DNA from: Ruminococcus sp.
GTDB lineage: Bacteria > Bacillota > Clostridia > Oscillospirales > Ruminococcaceae
Direction: 5' to 3'
Assembly: GCA_029062165.1 (NCBI GenBank)
Contig: JAIDQQ010000052.1
Location: forward strand, 24,434-67,511
Length of the DNA stretch: 43,078 bases
Shown here: piece after piece, positions 8,278 to 17,129 of the stretch
How positions within the stretch are numbered: the stretch's first letter is position 1
How the letters are laid out: every line of letters begins with the position of its first letter
Program-made: the position numbers and the translations under genes
The notes under the pieces: generated by a model
What the model was told of the DNA's origin: nothing
Database searches by the model: none
What the model saw: only the letters and a program-made list of their open reading frames with translations

Positions 8278-9231
8278 GTGAATACAATTCTGGTTATGGG
8301 TGGGTGTGGTCTTATCGGACAGCACGTCTGCTCAGGACTTCTTAAAAAGGGAAATGTTGTAATTTCAGTTGACGAAAAGGAAAATAATTATAATACCGGA
8401 AAACTTAATTATTCATTTGTCGAGTCCGCACCGGACGACGAACAGACTTATGCGGAAATTTTCAGAAAGAATAAAATTGATATTGTGATTCATGCCGGTT
8501 GTACGGTTGATAACGATTTCGGACCGATAGTCACTGATAAACAGATTGCTGTTTCTGCAAAATGTGACAGTTTCATTTATGAGATGTCTATGAATAACGG
8601 TGTGAAGATGTTTATTTTACTAAGTACAGACCAGGTATACGAATTTACAAAAAGTCGTGAACCGATACGTGAAGAAGATAATCTGAAACCGGTTACAAAT
8701 TATGCGATACTTAAAGTCGAGGCTGAAAAGGCATTTATAAGACAATTGCAGTCGCATAAGAATGTGATAGCCTGTATTATAAGAAATTCGCCGGTATATA
8801 CGCATAATTTTGTAGATAATCTTACGGCAAAGATTACTGACCCTAAGGACAATGTTAAATTTGTTTCGGGAACAGGTCAGTATGGATTTCAGTTGTGTTG
8901 TGTGCATAATCTTGTTGATTTTATTCTGTGTTTCGTAAGAAGTGCCGTAGATACGACGTATTCCGGAACATACAATGTCAGCGACAAGCATATTACTACA
9001 GCCACACAGATAATATCGTTCATGCGTGAAAATCATAATCTCGGTACAGTAATATCACGTTCAGTAGGCGGAACTCTTTCAAAAATCAGGAATATTTTTT
9101 CAAAGAATCCGGAAGAAAAAGAGAACTACCGCTATCTTGATATGCATAAACTTGAACACAACAATATGCTTGACTGTACAAAAGCGTCAAAAATTGTCGT
9201 ATTCCGTTGGGATATAAACAATACCAAATAG
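8278..9231 (+). CDS. NAD(P)-dependent epimerase/dehydratase-like protein
   Basis: This 317-residue protein belongs to the extended short-chain dehydrogenases. The Rossmann motif MGGCGLIGQHV opens it, LLSTDQVYEF supplies the Ser/Thr strand, and YAILKVEAEK is the YxxxK catalytic pair. Such enzymes act on nucleotide sugars, but the substrate cannot be told from sequence. The C-terminal part (from about 225) is basic and does not look like GalE or RmlD. GTG start follows GAAGGGAG. It has its own promoter and terminator. Confidence 0.72.
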   Translation: MNTILVMGGCGLIGQHVCSGLLKKGNVVISVDEKENNYNTGKLNYSFVESAPDDEQTYAEIFRKNKIDIVIHAGCTVDNDFGPIVTDKQIAVSAKCDSFIYEMSMNNGVKMFILLSTDQVYEFTKSREPIREEDNLKPVTNYAILKVEAEKAFIRQLQSHKNVIACIIRNSPVYTHNFVDNLTAKITDPKDNVKFVSGTGQYGFQLCCVHNLVDFILCFVRSAVDTTYSGTYNVSDKHITTATQIISFMRENHNLGTVISRSVGGTLSKIRNIFSKNPEEKENYRYLDMHKLEHNNMLDCTKASKIVVFRWDINNTK

Positions 9232-9233
9232 AG

Positions 9234-9258
9234 CAGGTACAGATGTACCTGTTTTTTT
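9234..9258 (+). terminator. Terminator after the epimerase-like gene
   Basis: CAGGTACA (9234-9241) pairs with TGTACCTG (9244-9251); the two innermost pairs probably open to form the loop. Seven Ts follow. Confidence 0.85.
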
Positions 9259-9268
9259 AAGACTACTG

Positions 9269-9297
9269 TTGACTTTTTTTGAATAATATGTTATAAT
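9269..9297 (+). promoter_or_regulatory. Promoter of the secreted 151-residue protein
   Basis: TTGACT, 17 bases, TATAAT, directly after the preceding terminator. Confidence 0.8.
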
Positions 9298-9324
9298 AAT
9301 AAAAAAAGTATGGGAGGTCTTTTA

Positions 9325-9780
9325 ATGAAAAAATCTTTTAAACTGGCAACTATAGCACTTTCACTGATAGCCGGTGTTTCAGTAGTATCAATACCGTTTG
9401 TTCATGCAGGTCAGCAAATGGAAGAGGGAGTAGTTTATAATTGCAATGAAGACGGAACTTTAACACCTGTTCCACACGTTGAAGGTAACTATGCAGTGAA
9501 CGAAAACGGACAGACTTACGGTGTAAGTGTAGATTCACCATATATTGAAGATGTACCGGATTTACAGCTTGCTGAAGGCGATAACGGCATAACCGGCTAT
9601 GTATATACCTATGATTTAATTTTTAAAGATATGCCTGCAAATCCGGAAGAAGCAGTAGCAATGATGGAAGCAAGAGCTGAAGCAAAAGCTAACGGAACTT
9701 ATGAACCAAAAGTAATAAACGTATATGAATCCGATGGCGTAACGGTTATTGATACGTTTACAGAAACAGTATCACAATAA
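9325..9780 (+). CDS. Small secreted protein of unknown function
   Basis: A 151-residue protein, not recognised. A signal peptide is clear (MKKSFKLATIALSLIAGVSV, cleavage probably after PFVHA near residue 28). The mature part is acidic, without Cys, and ends in a short Ala/Glu helix (EEAVAMMEARAEAKANG) followed by a beta hairpin. ATG at 9325 is chosen over 9310 because GGGAGG (9312-9317) is then 7 bases upstream. It is monocistronic, between its own promoter and terminator. Confidence 0.7.
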   Translation: MKKSFKLATIALSLIAGVSVVSIPFVHAGQQMEEGVVYNCNEDGTLTPVPHVEGNYAVNENGQTYGVSVDSPYIEDVPDLQLAEGDNGITGYVYTYDLIFKDMPANPEEAVAMMEARAEAKANGTYEPKVINVYESDGVTVIDTFTETVSQ

Positions 9781-9790
9781 TATAAAAAAA

Positions 9791-9821
9791 GTCACTCATT
9801 ATTGAGTGGCTTTTATTTTTT
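9791..9821 (+). terminator. Terminator after the secreted protein gene
   Basis: An 8-bp stem (9791-9798 with 9803-9810, one G-T pair) with loop TTAT is followed by a long T-rich run. Confidence 0.85.
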
Positions 9822-9910
9822 TAATTTAATTGTAAATTTTTTTTGAACAGACACCCATATGTCCGGTACTATATGTATAATAGAGTTATGGAAAGGTGGT
9901 GAAAAAGTTT

Positions 9911-10354
9911 ATGGCAAATAGAAATCAGAATAATCAGGTTGAACCCTATTCTTTAGGTAAAGTTATTGTTATTGTTGCGGTACTTACATTGCTTGATACT
10001 GTAGGTTGTATAGTGCTGGTTGTAGGGGCGTACATATTTACCAAAAAAGGACACGCCGGACTTGGTATGGCACTTGCGGTTACTAACATAATAGCACCTG
10101 ACGCATTACCGGCAGTTGACGAGATTTTCGGAATTATTGCCGTTGTTGTACCATACATGAAAAGTCGGGAAGAGGGCAAGAGTGTAGGCGAGAGTATAAA
10201 GGCAAGTGTAGATTCTGCACAGCAGTACGCAAGAACAAGCGATAATTATATTCAGAAATCTGAAAAGGTTGCAGAAAAAATCGGAGTTCCACAGAATCAG
10301 GAGATTAATTATAATTCCGACAGTTACAACGATAATTATTATGACGAAAGTTAG
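9911..10354 (+). CDS. Small membrane protein of unknown function
   Basis: A 147-residue protein, not recognised. Two hydrophobic segments lie at about 14-40 (VIVIVAVLTLLDTVGCIVLV) and 53-82, then a polar, Asn/Tyr/Asp-rich tail that is probably disordered. ATG at 9911 is preferred because AAAGGTGGTGA (9892-9902) matches the full Shine-Dalgarno sequence with one mismatch; GTG codons at 9896 and 9899 are the alternatives. A TATAAT lies at 9876-9881 without a good -35 partner. It ends at a terminator shared with rqcP. Confidence 0.6.
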   Translation: MANRNQNNQVEPYSLGKVIVIVAVLTLLDTVGCIVLVVGAYIFTKKGHAGLGMALAVTNIIAPDALPAVDEIFGIIAVVVPYMKSREEGKSVGESIKASVDSAQQYARTSDNYIQKSEKVAEKIGVPQNQEINYNSDSYNDNYYDES

Positions 10355-10363
10355 AAAAAAATC

Positions 10364-10391
10364 GGGGCATTTTAATAATGCCCCTTTTTTT
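10364..10391. terminator. Bidirectional terminator between the membrane protein gene and rqcP
   Basis: GGGGCATT (10364-10371) pairs with AATGCCCC (10377-10384), with A-rich and T-rich flanks, so it serves both converging genes. Confidence 0.85.
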
Positions 10392-10632
10392 ATTCTATTA
10401 CAGTATAGTTGTCGGAAGCGGTTTCTTTGGTAGCGTGTTCTGTCACGTTGAGAACTTTTACTTTCAATGGTTTTGTACCCATATTTATTTCTATGACGTC
10501 GCCGACCTTGACATCATAAGAAGCACGTGCTATTTTTCCGTTTACCACTATTTTTTCAGCGTCACAGGCATCATTTGCGACGGTACGTCTTTTTATAAGG
10601 CGTGTGACTTTTAAATATTTATCAAGTCTCAT
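10390..10632 (-). CDS. rqcP: S4-domain ribosome quality control protein RqcP
   Basis: An 80-residue single S4 RNA-binding domain: MRLDKYLKVTRLIKRRT at the N-terminus, VNGKIARASYDVKVGD in the middle. This is the RqcP (formerly YabO) pattern; RqcP binds stalled 50S subunits and assists RqcH in C-terminal alanine tailing. The gene order mazG, HU, rqcP is common in Firmicutes and supports the name over the heat-shock paralogue HslR. It lies 72 bases after the HU gene, with a weak hairpin between. Confidence 0.88.
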   Translation of the reverse strand: MRLDKYLKVTRLIKRRTVANDACDAEKIVVNGKIARASYDVKVGDVIEINMGTKPLKVKVLNVTEHATKETASDNYTVIE

Positions 10633-10657
10633 AAAAAACTCCTTGTAATTTTCGAGT

Positions 10658-10692
10658 AAAGGGAACAGGCATAAAAAATACCTGCTCCCTTT
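10658..10692 (-). terminator. Weak hairpin between HU and rqcP
   Basis: AAAGGGAACAGG (10658-10669) pairs with CCTGCTCCCTTT (10681-10692) with one internal mismatch. The T-run on the minus side is short, so it may only attenuate or protect the HU message. Confidence 0.5.
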
Positions 10693-10704
10693 TATTTTAA
10701 TATT

Positions 10705-10980
10705 TTACTTGTTTATGGTTCTTTTTAAGTCTCTTCCGGCATGGAAAACAGGATTTTTACAAGGCGGACACACCATTTTTTCCTTAGTTTTAGGGTTGAT
10801 ACAGGTTTTTTCACCACGTTCACGTACTTCAAAAGTACCGAAACCGGTTACAGAAACTTTTTCGCCCTTTTCGAGAGTTTCCTGAATGACCGCAAGAGTA
10901 GCATTGATTACAGCATTAGCATCTTTTTTTGTACAGTTCATGCTTTCAGCGAGAGAAGCAATAAGTTCAGATTTAGTCAT
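10705..10980 (-). CDS. hup: HU family DNA-binding protein with CPPC motif
   Basis: A 91-residue histone-like protein that bends and compacts DNA as a dimer. The N-terminal helical body (MTKSELIASLAESMNCTKKD) and VTGFGTFEVRERG are typical. The beta arm keeps NPKTK at its tip, but the stretch normally reading roughly IPASKVPAF is replaced by VCPPCKNPVF, giving Cys 71 and Cys 74, with further Cys at 16 and 60. A CPPC pair is unusual in HU and might bind metal or respond to redox state; that part is inference. It sits 21 bases after mazG. Confidence 0.92.
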   Translation of the reverse strand: MTKSELIASLAESMNCTKKDANAVINATLAVIQETLEKGEKVSVTGFGTFEVRERGEKTCINPKTKEKMVCPPCKNPVFHAGRDLKRTINK

Positions 10981-11001
10981 AATAATTCCTCCGTATATGA
11001 T

Positions 11002-11808
11002 TTATTTGTTGTTTATGATATTTTTTGCCTTACTCCAGTAAGTATCGAGTTCTTCTATTGACATGGTTTTCATATCCTTGTTTTCTTCGCAGACGAGCTT
11101 TTCTGTTACCGAAAAACGTTTTATAAATTTTTCGGTAGCGTTTGTAAGAGCCTGTTCAGCGTCTATGCCGAGGTGTCTGGAAGCGTTCACACATGAAAAT
11201 AACAGGTCACCGATTTCTTCTTCAATGTGTGCGGTATCGCCGGAAGCTATAGCCTCATCGAGTTCTGATTTTTCGGCGGTGATACATGATAAAGCTTCTT
11301 CAGCGTTATTGAAATCCATACCGGCACGCATAGCACGTTTACCGACTTTCTGCGCCCTCATAAGAGCAGGTAGCGATTTTGCGACACTTTCAAGAGTTTC
11401 GGTATAAGTTTCCTGACCTTTGGTCTGCATTTTGATAGCGTCCCAGTTTTTAAGGACGTCGCCGGTTGAATTTACGGTTACTTCTCCGAAAACGTGCGGA
11501 TGACGTACTATCAGTTTTTTACAGATACCGTCGCATATGTCGTCGAAAGTGAACGAATTTTTTTCCTGTTCTATGCGACTATGAAAGACTACCTGTAAAA
11601 GAACATCGCCGAGTTCTTCACGGAGTAGGTCAGAATCTTCAAGGTCAATAGCCTCTATTACCTCGTAAGTTTCTTCAATGAAATCGTTTTTTATTGATTC
11701 GTGGGTCTGTTCCATATCCCACGGACAGCCACCATCACCACGCAACAGACGTACAATTTCAATCAGGTCATTGATATTGTATTTTTCTTTCTGCTGATAT
11801 TCCACCAT
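11002..11808 (-). CDS. mazG: Nucleoside triphosphate pyrophosphohydrolase MazG
   Basis: At 268 residues, MazG hydrolyses (d)NTPs to monophosphates and cleans the nucleotide pool. The first MazG domain has LLRGDGGCPWDMEQTHESI and the metal-binding EETYEVIEAID and REELGDVLLQVVFH; the second repeats the pattern with EEIGDLLFSCVNASR. ATG at 11808 is chosen because GGAGG (11816-11820) lies 7 bases upstream; a longer frame from 11880 adds 24 residues unlike the family. It lies between trpS and the HU gene. Confidence 0.93.
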   Translation of the reverse strand: MVEYQQKEKYNINDLIEIVRLLRGDGGCPWDMEQTHESIKNDFIEETYEVIEAIDLEDSDLLREELGDVLLQVVFHSRIEQEKNSFTFDDICDGICKKLIVRHPHVFGEVTVNSTGDVLKNWDAIKMQTKGQETYTETLESVAKSLPALMRAQKVGKRAMRAGMDFNNAEEALSCITAEKSELDEAIASGDTAHIEEEIGDLLFSCVNASRHLGIDAEQALTNATEKFIKRFSVTEKLVCEENKDMKTMSIEELDTYWSKAKNIINNK

Positions 11809-11837
11809 ATAAAGACCTCCTTGATTTTTCATAAATA

Positions 11838-11858
11838 CGGACGGAAAATATCCGTCCG
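11838..11858 (-). other. Hairpin between trpS and mazG
   Basis: CGGACGGA (11838-11845) and TCCGTCCG (11851-11858) form a perfect stem with loop AAATA. The minus-strand side lacks a solid T-run, so it may separate expression of trpS and mazG only partly. Confidence 0.5.
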
Positions 11859-11866
11859 CAATGATA

Positions 11867-12865
11867 TTATGTTCTGTCAACGAATCCGACTTTTCTGTAT
11901 ACCTTTGATACTATTCTCTGTGAGTAGCGGAGTGCTTTTTCAGCACCTTCAGTATAGCATTTTTTCAGGTAAGCCTTATCGGCAGAAAGTCTTGCAAATT
12001 CTGTTCTTATGGGTTCGAGATGGTCAGCTACAGCCTCACCGACGGCAAGTTTGAAATCGCCGTAACCTTTACCGGAAAATTCAGATTCTATTTCCGCAAA
12101 GTTTTTACCGGTAACGCTTGAATAGATAGTCATAAGATTGTTTATACCGTCTTTGCCGTCACGATAACAAACTTCTGCTTCACTGTCAGTAACAGCACGC
12201 TTGAATTTTCTTATAATGGTGTCCTTGTCGTCGAGAATGAGAATAACTGCATTCGGGTTTTCGTCCGATTTGGACATCTTTTTTGTAGGGTCTTGCAGTG
12301 ACATTACTTTTGCACCTATTTCCGATATATACGGTTCAGGGAGTTTAAAGAAGTCTCCGTATCGCTGATTGAAACGTTGTGCGATATTTCTTGCAAGTTC
12401 GAGATGCTGTTTCTGGTCAACGCCTACGGGTACGAGGTCTGCGTTATATGCGAGAATATCCGCTGCCATAAGTACCGGATATGTGAAAAGACCGGCATTT
12501 ACATCATCGGCGTGTTTCTGACTTTTATCTTTAAACTGTGTCATTCGTGAGAGTTCGCCGAACTGTGTATTACAGCCGAGAATCCAACTCAATTCTGCAT
12601 GGGTCTTTACGTGACTTTGTATGAAAAGTATAGATTTTTCTACATCTATTCCGCAAGCCATAAGAAGTGCATATGAATTAAGTGTATTCTGACGTAGCTT
12701 TACAGGGTCTTGCCTTACCGTGATAGCGTGCATATCGACTACACAGTAAATGCAGTTGTATTCTTCCTGTAAAGGTTTCCAGTTTCTTACAGCACCAATA
12801 TAATTTCCGAGTGTAAAAGTGCCGGTAGGCTGGATACCGCTGAAAATCAGCTTTTTATCTTCCAT
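11867..12865 (-). CDS. trpS: Tryptophanyl-tRNA synthetase
   Basis: A 332-residue class I synthetase charging tRNA-Trp. SGIQPTGTFTLGNYIGA holds the HIGH-equivalent site (TLGN), and KMSKSDENPN is the KMSKS loop. Length is standard. No T-box leader is visible: the gene starts 17 bases after the stop of the preceding minus-strand gene, so it appears to be transcribed as part of that unit. Confidence 0.95.
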   Translation of the reverse strand: MEDKKLIFSGIQPTGTFTLGNYIGAVRNWKPLQEEYNCIYCVVDMHAITVRQDPVKLRQNTLNSYALLMACGIDVEKSILFIQSHVKTHAELSWILGCNTQFGELSRMTQFKDKSQKHADDVNAGLFTYPVLMAADILAYNADLVPVGVDQKQHLELARNIAQRFNQRYGDFFKLPEPYISEIGAKVMSLQDPTKKMSKSDENPNAVILILDDKDTIIRKFKRAVTDSEAEVCYRDGKDGINNLMTIYSSVTGKNFAEIESEFSGKGYGDFKLAVGEAVADHLEPIRTEFARLSADKAYLKKCYTEGAEKALRYSQRIVSKVYRKVGFVDRT

Positions 12866-12882
12866 TTTGAAAAAATCTCCTT

Positions 12883-13401
12883 TTAAGCCTGTCTGCGTCT
12901 TTCGGCGTCGTCCTTAAGCTGACAGCTTCTTAACTCGTTAAGAACACGCTGATAGAGTACATAGAATGTACGTAATTCCGGCTGGTCTTCCGGAATGACA
13001 CCCGGTTTTATTTCTGTACGGTATACGGCATTTTTGGTGAGCAGGAAAATATTATGTGTTTTTCCTTTAGGAAGGTCATAAGTTTTAGTTTTTTCGCATT
13101 TAGGGATAAGCAGTCCGGAGTTGGCAACAAGAGTATGTGTAGCCTGTACAAGATTTCTGTATTTCTGAGAAGCTCCGGTATATTCGCCACCGTTGTTGAA
13201 GTAAAGGTTGGCAGCTCCGTTTACGAAACATACCATAGTTGTGAGGACGGTAGGAGACATAGGAATGTCAATAACGACACCGAAGACCTCATTTTTCTTT
13301 AAATTGGCGTTGAAGAAACGGGCAGGGAAATTGATAGCCTGTCCTCTTGTCATAAGATATTTCTGTGTTACAGTATATCTTTCTGTCATTTTGTTTGGCA
13401 T
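12883..13401 (-). CDS. Conserved-looking protein of unknown function
   Basis: A 172-residue soluble protein, not recognised. It has no signal peptide or membrane helix. It looks alpha/beta, with a hydrophobic core around GVVIDIPMSPTVLTTMVCFV, a loop YFNNGGEYTGASQKYRN, and a charged C-terminal helix ending ERRRQA. GAAAGGAA stands about 10 bases before the ATG. It precedes trpS by 17 bases, so it is probably cotranscribed with trpS, but no functional link is evident. Confidence 0.65.
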   Translation of the reverse strand: MPNKMTERYTVTQKYLMTRGQAINFPARFFNANLKKNEVFGVVIDIPMSPTVLTTMVCFVNGAANLYFNNGGEYTGASQKYRNLVQATHTLVANSGLLIPKCEKTKTYDLPKGKTHNIFLLTKNAVYRTEIKPGVIPEDQPELRTFYVLYQRVLNELRSCQLKDDAERRRQA

Positions 13402-13445
13402 AGTGATAAATTCCTTTCATTAATATATTTCAGGCATACCGGCAA

Positions 13446-14639
13446 TCAGCCGAGTATATCCTTAGTCATTTTGGATAAAATTTCCATACCTTTAACAATA
13501 TCGTCATTTGTAGGTGTGGAGTAGTTCAGACGGAATGAATGACTAATTTCATTTTCGTCGATACTGAACGAGTTTCCAGGGACGATAGCTATTTTATAAT
13601 CTTTTATAGCACTTTTACAGAAATCATTCATGTTGCAGTCATCAGGGAGCGTACACCATACGAAAAGCCCCCCTTGTGGTCTGATATACGAGATTTTTTC
13701 AGAAAATCCGTTATCAATGTAAGAACACATCAGTTCACATTTTCTGCGATAGATTTCACGGAGTTCAGAAAAATGTTTGTTAAGGTCAGTGGTGGTCATA
13801 AATCTGTGTGCGACTACCTGCGCCCATATGTTTGAATGAACGTCGGAGACCTGTTTACATACGACTATTTTCTGAATAATTTCCGCCGGTGCAGATACAA
13901 AACCGGTACGGAAACCTGACGACAGAATTTTTGAGAACGTACTTGAATAAATAACACGTCCTTCTTTGTCGAGGCTTTTTATAGTCGGTATGTTCTCACC
14001 GGAAAAACGTAACTCGCCGTATGGGTCATCTTCCAGTATGATAAAATCGTACTTACAAGCCATATCGTAAACCGCCTTACGCTTTTCAAGTGACATTGTT
14101 CTTCCTGTAGGGTTCTGGAAATTCGGAATAACATAGAGCATTTTTACATTTTTCTGTGTTTTTACAGCGTTTTCGAGTTTTTCGAGATTGATTCCATCAT
14201 CTTCCATTTCAATACCGCAGAGATTTACGTTATAGGAGCGGAAAGCGTTCAGCGAACCTATAAAGCACGGAGATTCACAAAGAAGTGTATCGCCCTCATT
14301 GAGAAGAACTTTACAGGAAAGTTCATTAGCCTGCTGACCGCCTGATGTTACAATAACGTCATCGAAATCCGGATTATAGCAGTTTTTGGACTTCAGCCAG
14401 CTTTTCAGAAAATCACGTAACGGCGTATAACCTTCCGTGATGTTGTACTGTAAAGCGAGTACAGGGTCATTGGCGAGTAGGTCAGCGGAGATTTCGGCAA
14501 CTCTTTCAGTCGGGAAAGCCTCCGGAGCAGGATTACCGGCGGCGAAAGAGATAACGCCAGGGACTGATGTGAATTTGAGAATTTCTCTGATAGCAGAAGC
14601 CTGTAGCTTGGTTACCTTATCAGAAAACTTATAGTTCAT
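13446..14639 (-). CDS. PLP-dependent aminotransferase, class I/II
   Basis: A 397-residue fold-type I aminotransferase. ISFAAGNPAPEAFP near the N-terminus, VTSGGQQANEL, YVIPNFQNPTGRTMS, LEDDPYGELRF and STFSKILSSGFRTGF (PLP-binding Lys in FSKIL) are all present. The sequence most resembles the 2-aminoadipate aminotransferase/MocR-type group without a DNA-binding domain; the substrate is not certain. It has its own promoter and lies 44 bases upstream of the 172-residue protein gene. Confidence 0.88.
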   Translation of the reverse strand: MNYKFSDKVTKLQASAIREILKFTSVPGVISFAAGNPAPEAFPTERVAEISADLLANDPVLALQYNITEGYTPLRDFLKSWLKSKNCYNPDFDDVIVTSGGQQANELSCKVLLNEGDTLLCESPCFIGSLNAFRSYNVNLCGIEMEDDGINLEKLENAVKTQKNVKMLYVIPNFQNPTGRTMSLEKRKAVYDMACKYDFIILEDDPYGELRFSGENIPTIKSLDKEGRVIYSSTFSKILSSGFRTGFVSAPAEIIQKIVVCKQVSDVHSNIWAQVVAHRFMTTTDLNKHFSELREIYRRKCELMCSYIDNGFSEKISYIRPQGGLFVWCTLPDDCNMNDFCKSAIKDYKIAIVPGNSFSIDENEISHSFRLNYSTPTNDDIVKGMEILSKMTKDILG

Positions 14640-14705
14640 TTTAAAACCAGCCTTTCAGTATTTGTCATTTTTTTGAATTTGTAAGCCACAAGTAGCTTAT
14701 TTTAT

Positions 14706-14734
14706 ATTATACCACATATTTTTAAATTCTGCAA
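14706..14734 (-). promoter_or_regulatory. Promoter of the aminotransferase gene
   Basis: On the minus strand, TTGCAG, 17 bases, TATAAT. It may also drive the genes down to rqcP. Confidence 0.65.
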
Positions 14735-14806
14735 CATATATTTTTGTGAAAACAAGAAAATTGATTCATAAATTTTCTGACCGACTGTAATGTAAAGGGT
14801 GATTTT

Positions 14807-16399
14807 TTGAAAAAGCAGAATTTTATCAAAGGTTCGTTAATACTGATGATTTCAGCGATTGTCGCAAAAGGATTGGGAGCAGTTTTCAAGATACCGCTGA
14901 CAAATCTTCTCGGTGGCGTAGGAATGAGTTATTTCAGCAGTGCATATAGCCTGTTTATGCCGGTATACGCACTTACGGTTACAGGACTTTCCTCGGCGGT
15001 GGCGAGAATGATTGCACAGAGTATAGCACTGGGAATGTACGCCAATGTAAAGAAAGTCCGGAGTACAGCATTAATTATGTTTTCATTGGTAGGACTTGCC
15101 GGAAGTATATTCACACTTCTGATAGCCGAATTTTTTTCCGGAAGTGCGGAAACGGCGTTATCCGTAGCCATGATAGCACCGGCTGTATTTTTCGGATGTA
15201 TAATGTCGGTGGAACGTGGTTACTATGAGGGCATGAGTAATATGTACCCGACAGCGATTTCACAGGTAGTAGAGGGTATCATAAAAGTAGTAGCCGGATT
15301 GTTTCTGTGTGGGTACGTCACGGAAAACATGGACGTAATAATAAAATATTTTCCGGAAACAGACCCCCGTGCGATTTCAGCGGCTGCCGGTATATTAGGT
15401 GTAACGCTGTCGTCAGTGGGAGCTGTAGTATTTTTTGCAGTAATAAATATTTTCCGGAAAAAAGTACCGGACAATACAGAAAAAACGGTCATGAGCCGTA
15501 AGGAAATAGCACGTGAACTTTTTAAAAATGCCGTTCCTGCCGGTATAGGTGCAGTAGTAACGAATCTGACAGCACTTATAGATATGTGGACGGTAATAGG
15601 CTGTATAACGTACTTCGGGAGCAGGGGAGCAGTTCCGGACGGTATAGCAACAGAAGAGATACCGCATTTTATATATGGTTCGTTTGCCGGAATAGCTCTG
15701 ACAGTATTCAATCTTGTACCGTCAGTGACGAATATGTTAGGCAAGGGCGTACTACCATGTATCACGGAATCATGGGCGAATCATGATATAAAATCGCTGT
15801 CCGGAAATACCATGCAGGCACTCATAACATCAGCAGTGATAGCCGTTCCGACAGCGTTCGGAATAGCTGTACTTTCGCCGGAAATACTGGGATTTCTTTT
15901 TTCTAAACAACCTGAAGAAGTAAATATATGTATAACACCGTTACGGTTATTAATGCCCGGAATGATATGTTTGTGTATATCGTTTCCGCTTTTCAGTATG
16001 CTACAGGCAATAGGCAAAGCGTCAGTACCATTGAAGATAATGGTTTTAGGAACGGTAATAAAATTTGCCGGAAATCTGTTATTCATATCGCTTATGGGTG
16101 TGGAAGGTGCATCGGTATCGACTTCAATATGTTATATAGTGATACTTATAGTTTCAGTAAGAATTTATAAAAAGCATTCCGGAGTGAAGTTAAAATTAAT
16201 GCCGTTTCTGGTTATTGCGTATTCCGGCGGAATGTGTGCCGGTACAGCGTATCTTGTATGCGAAATAATGAAACGTCACGGAGCAGGTAATTTCAGTATA
16301 ATTGCCTTGTCCGTCGTGACAGCCGGAATAGTATATATTGCCGTACTGGCGATATGTTTTTCCGGACTTAAAAATATAAGAAAACCTGTCATTGACTGA
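14807..16399 (+). CDS. SpoVB-like polysaccharide flippase (MOP/PST family)
   Basis: A 530-residue polytopic membrane protein with about 14 helices. The opening FIKGSLILMISAIVAKGLGAV followed by KIPLTNLLGGVGMSYFSSAYS is typical of the SpoVB/RfbX branch that flips lipid-linked glycans across the membrane. Similar genes often lie next to mazG-HU-rqcP in clostridia; here it is divergent from that group. The start is TTG at 14807, supported by AAAGGGTGA at 14794-14802. Whether it serves sporulation or cell-wall or capsule glycans cannot be told. Confidence 0.88.
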   Translation: MKKQNFIKGSLILMISAIVAKGLGAVFKIPLTNLLGGVGMSYFSSAYSLFMPVYALTVTGLSSAVARMIAQSIALGMYANVKKVRSTALIMFSLVGLAGSIFTLLIAEFFSGSAETALSVAMIAPAVFFGCIMSVERGYYEGMSNMYPTAISQVVEGIIKVVAGLFLCGYVTENMDVIIKYFPETDPRAISAAAGILGVTLSSVGAVVFFAVINIFRKKVPDNTEKTVMSRKEIARELFKNAVPAGIGAVVTNLTALIDMWTVIGCITYFGSRGAVPDGIATEEIPHFIYGSFAGIALTVFNLVPSVTNMLGKGVLPCITESWANHDIKSLSGNTMQALITSAVIAVPTAFGIAVLSPEILGFLFSKQPEEVNICITPLRLLMPGMICLCISFPLFSMLQAIGKASVPLKIMVLGTVIKFAGNLLFISLMGVEGASVSTSICYIVILIVSVRIYKKHSGVKLKLMPFLVIAYSGGMCAGTAYLVCEIMKRHGAGNFSIIALSVVTAGIVYIAVLAICFSGLKNIRKPVID

Positions 16400-16420
16400 A
16401 AATATAAATATACATAAAAA

Positions 16421-16450
16421 GTCCTGTCATGCCGTAAGGTACAACAGGAC
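16421..16450. terminator. Bidirectional terminator after the flippase gene
   Basis: GTCCTGT (16421-16427) pairs with ACAGGAC (16444-16450), flanked by A5 and T3, between two converging genes. Confidence 0.6.
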
Positions 16451-16457
16451 TTTAAAA

Positions 16458-17087
16458 TTATCTCATAACTAAATCACTGTCGGATATATTTCCGCCTGAT
16501 ACGGGAGTAAGAATTACATTTGAGGCATCTTTTGCATTATTGAGGGTCGGGAAGAATCCGACTGTTAGTGAATCTGTTCCGGAGGGTACAAGGAAACCAC
16601 CGGCAAGGAATCCGGAAAACTCGCCATTGGCTGGGATAGTTATATTATCGTCGGTACATCTCGGATAATTCTGTATAGCGTATAATTTTGCACGGACGTC
16701 CATAGAAACTTCTGTTTCGTCAGGAAGTGCAATAAAGAAGTTATTCATTGAACTGATTTCGTATTCCAAATCGACTTTATTTTTAATTGTAACGTTTAAA
16801 TATATGAAGTCACTGCCCTCAACGTTAGGAGCAGGGATTCTTACGACATCATTCAGTTTGAAGATAGTATTATTTACTTCGGCTTCCTGTGCGAAAGCGG
16901 AATCAGTTTTATGCGAGTTGCCGGAATACTTATTATGAGCGTCTTCCGTAGTATCAGCAGTATTTGCATTATCAATAACTGAAGTCTTTGTATCAGGTTC
17001 AGAAGAATTTTTTTCCGCACACGAAAAAGCACATACTGCCGACATGGTAAATGCGAGTATAAGAGCGGAAAGTCTGAATTTATTCAT
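16458..17087 (-). CDS. Lipoprotein with DUF4352-like domain
   Basis: At 209 residues it has a signal peptide and a probable lipobox AFSC (Cys 23), then a low-complexity Asp/Thr/Asn linker and a beta-sandwich-like domain from about 85 (FKLNDVVRIPAP, FIYLNVTIKNK, GFLAGGFLVPSGTDSLTVGF). That pattern, a strand with xYLxVxxxIxN followed by a final SLxVxF strand, resembles the DUF4352/telomeric-repeat-like extracellular domain. ATG at 17087 is chosen with GGAGG at 17098-17102; a longer frame to 17180 reads through the promoter. Function unknown. Confidence 0.7.
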   Translation of the reverse strand: MNKFRLSALILAFTMSAVCAFSCAEKNSSEPDTKTSVIDNANTADTTEDAHNKYSGNSHKTDSAFAQEAEVNNTIFKLNDVVRIPAPNVEGSDFIYLNVTIKNKVDLEYEISSMNNFFIALPDETEVSMDVRAKLYAIQNYPRCTDDNITIPANGEFSGFLAGGFLVPSGTDSLTVGFFPTLNNAKDASNVILTPVSGGNISDSDLVMR

Positions 17088-17129
17088 TATAAATAGTCCT
17101 CCGTTTGATTTAAAATATTTTGCAGATAT

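Noticed and set aside
9843..9881. Promoter TTGAAC with TATAAT before the 147-residue membrane protein
   Set aside because: The spacing is 27 bases, too long; only the -10 box is convincing.
12866..12882. T-box leader for trpS
   Set aside because: The gap to the preceding gene is 17 bases, with no room for a leader.
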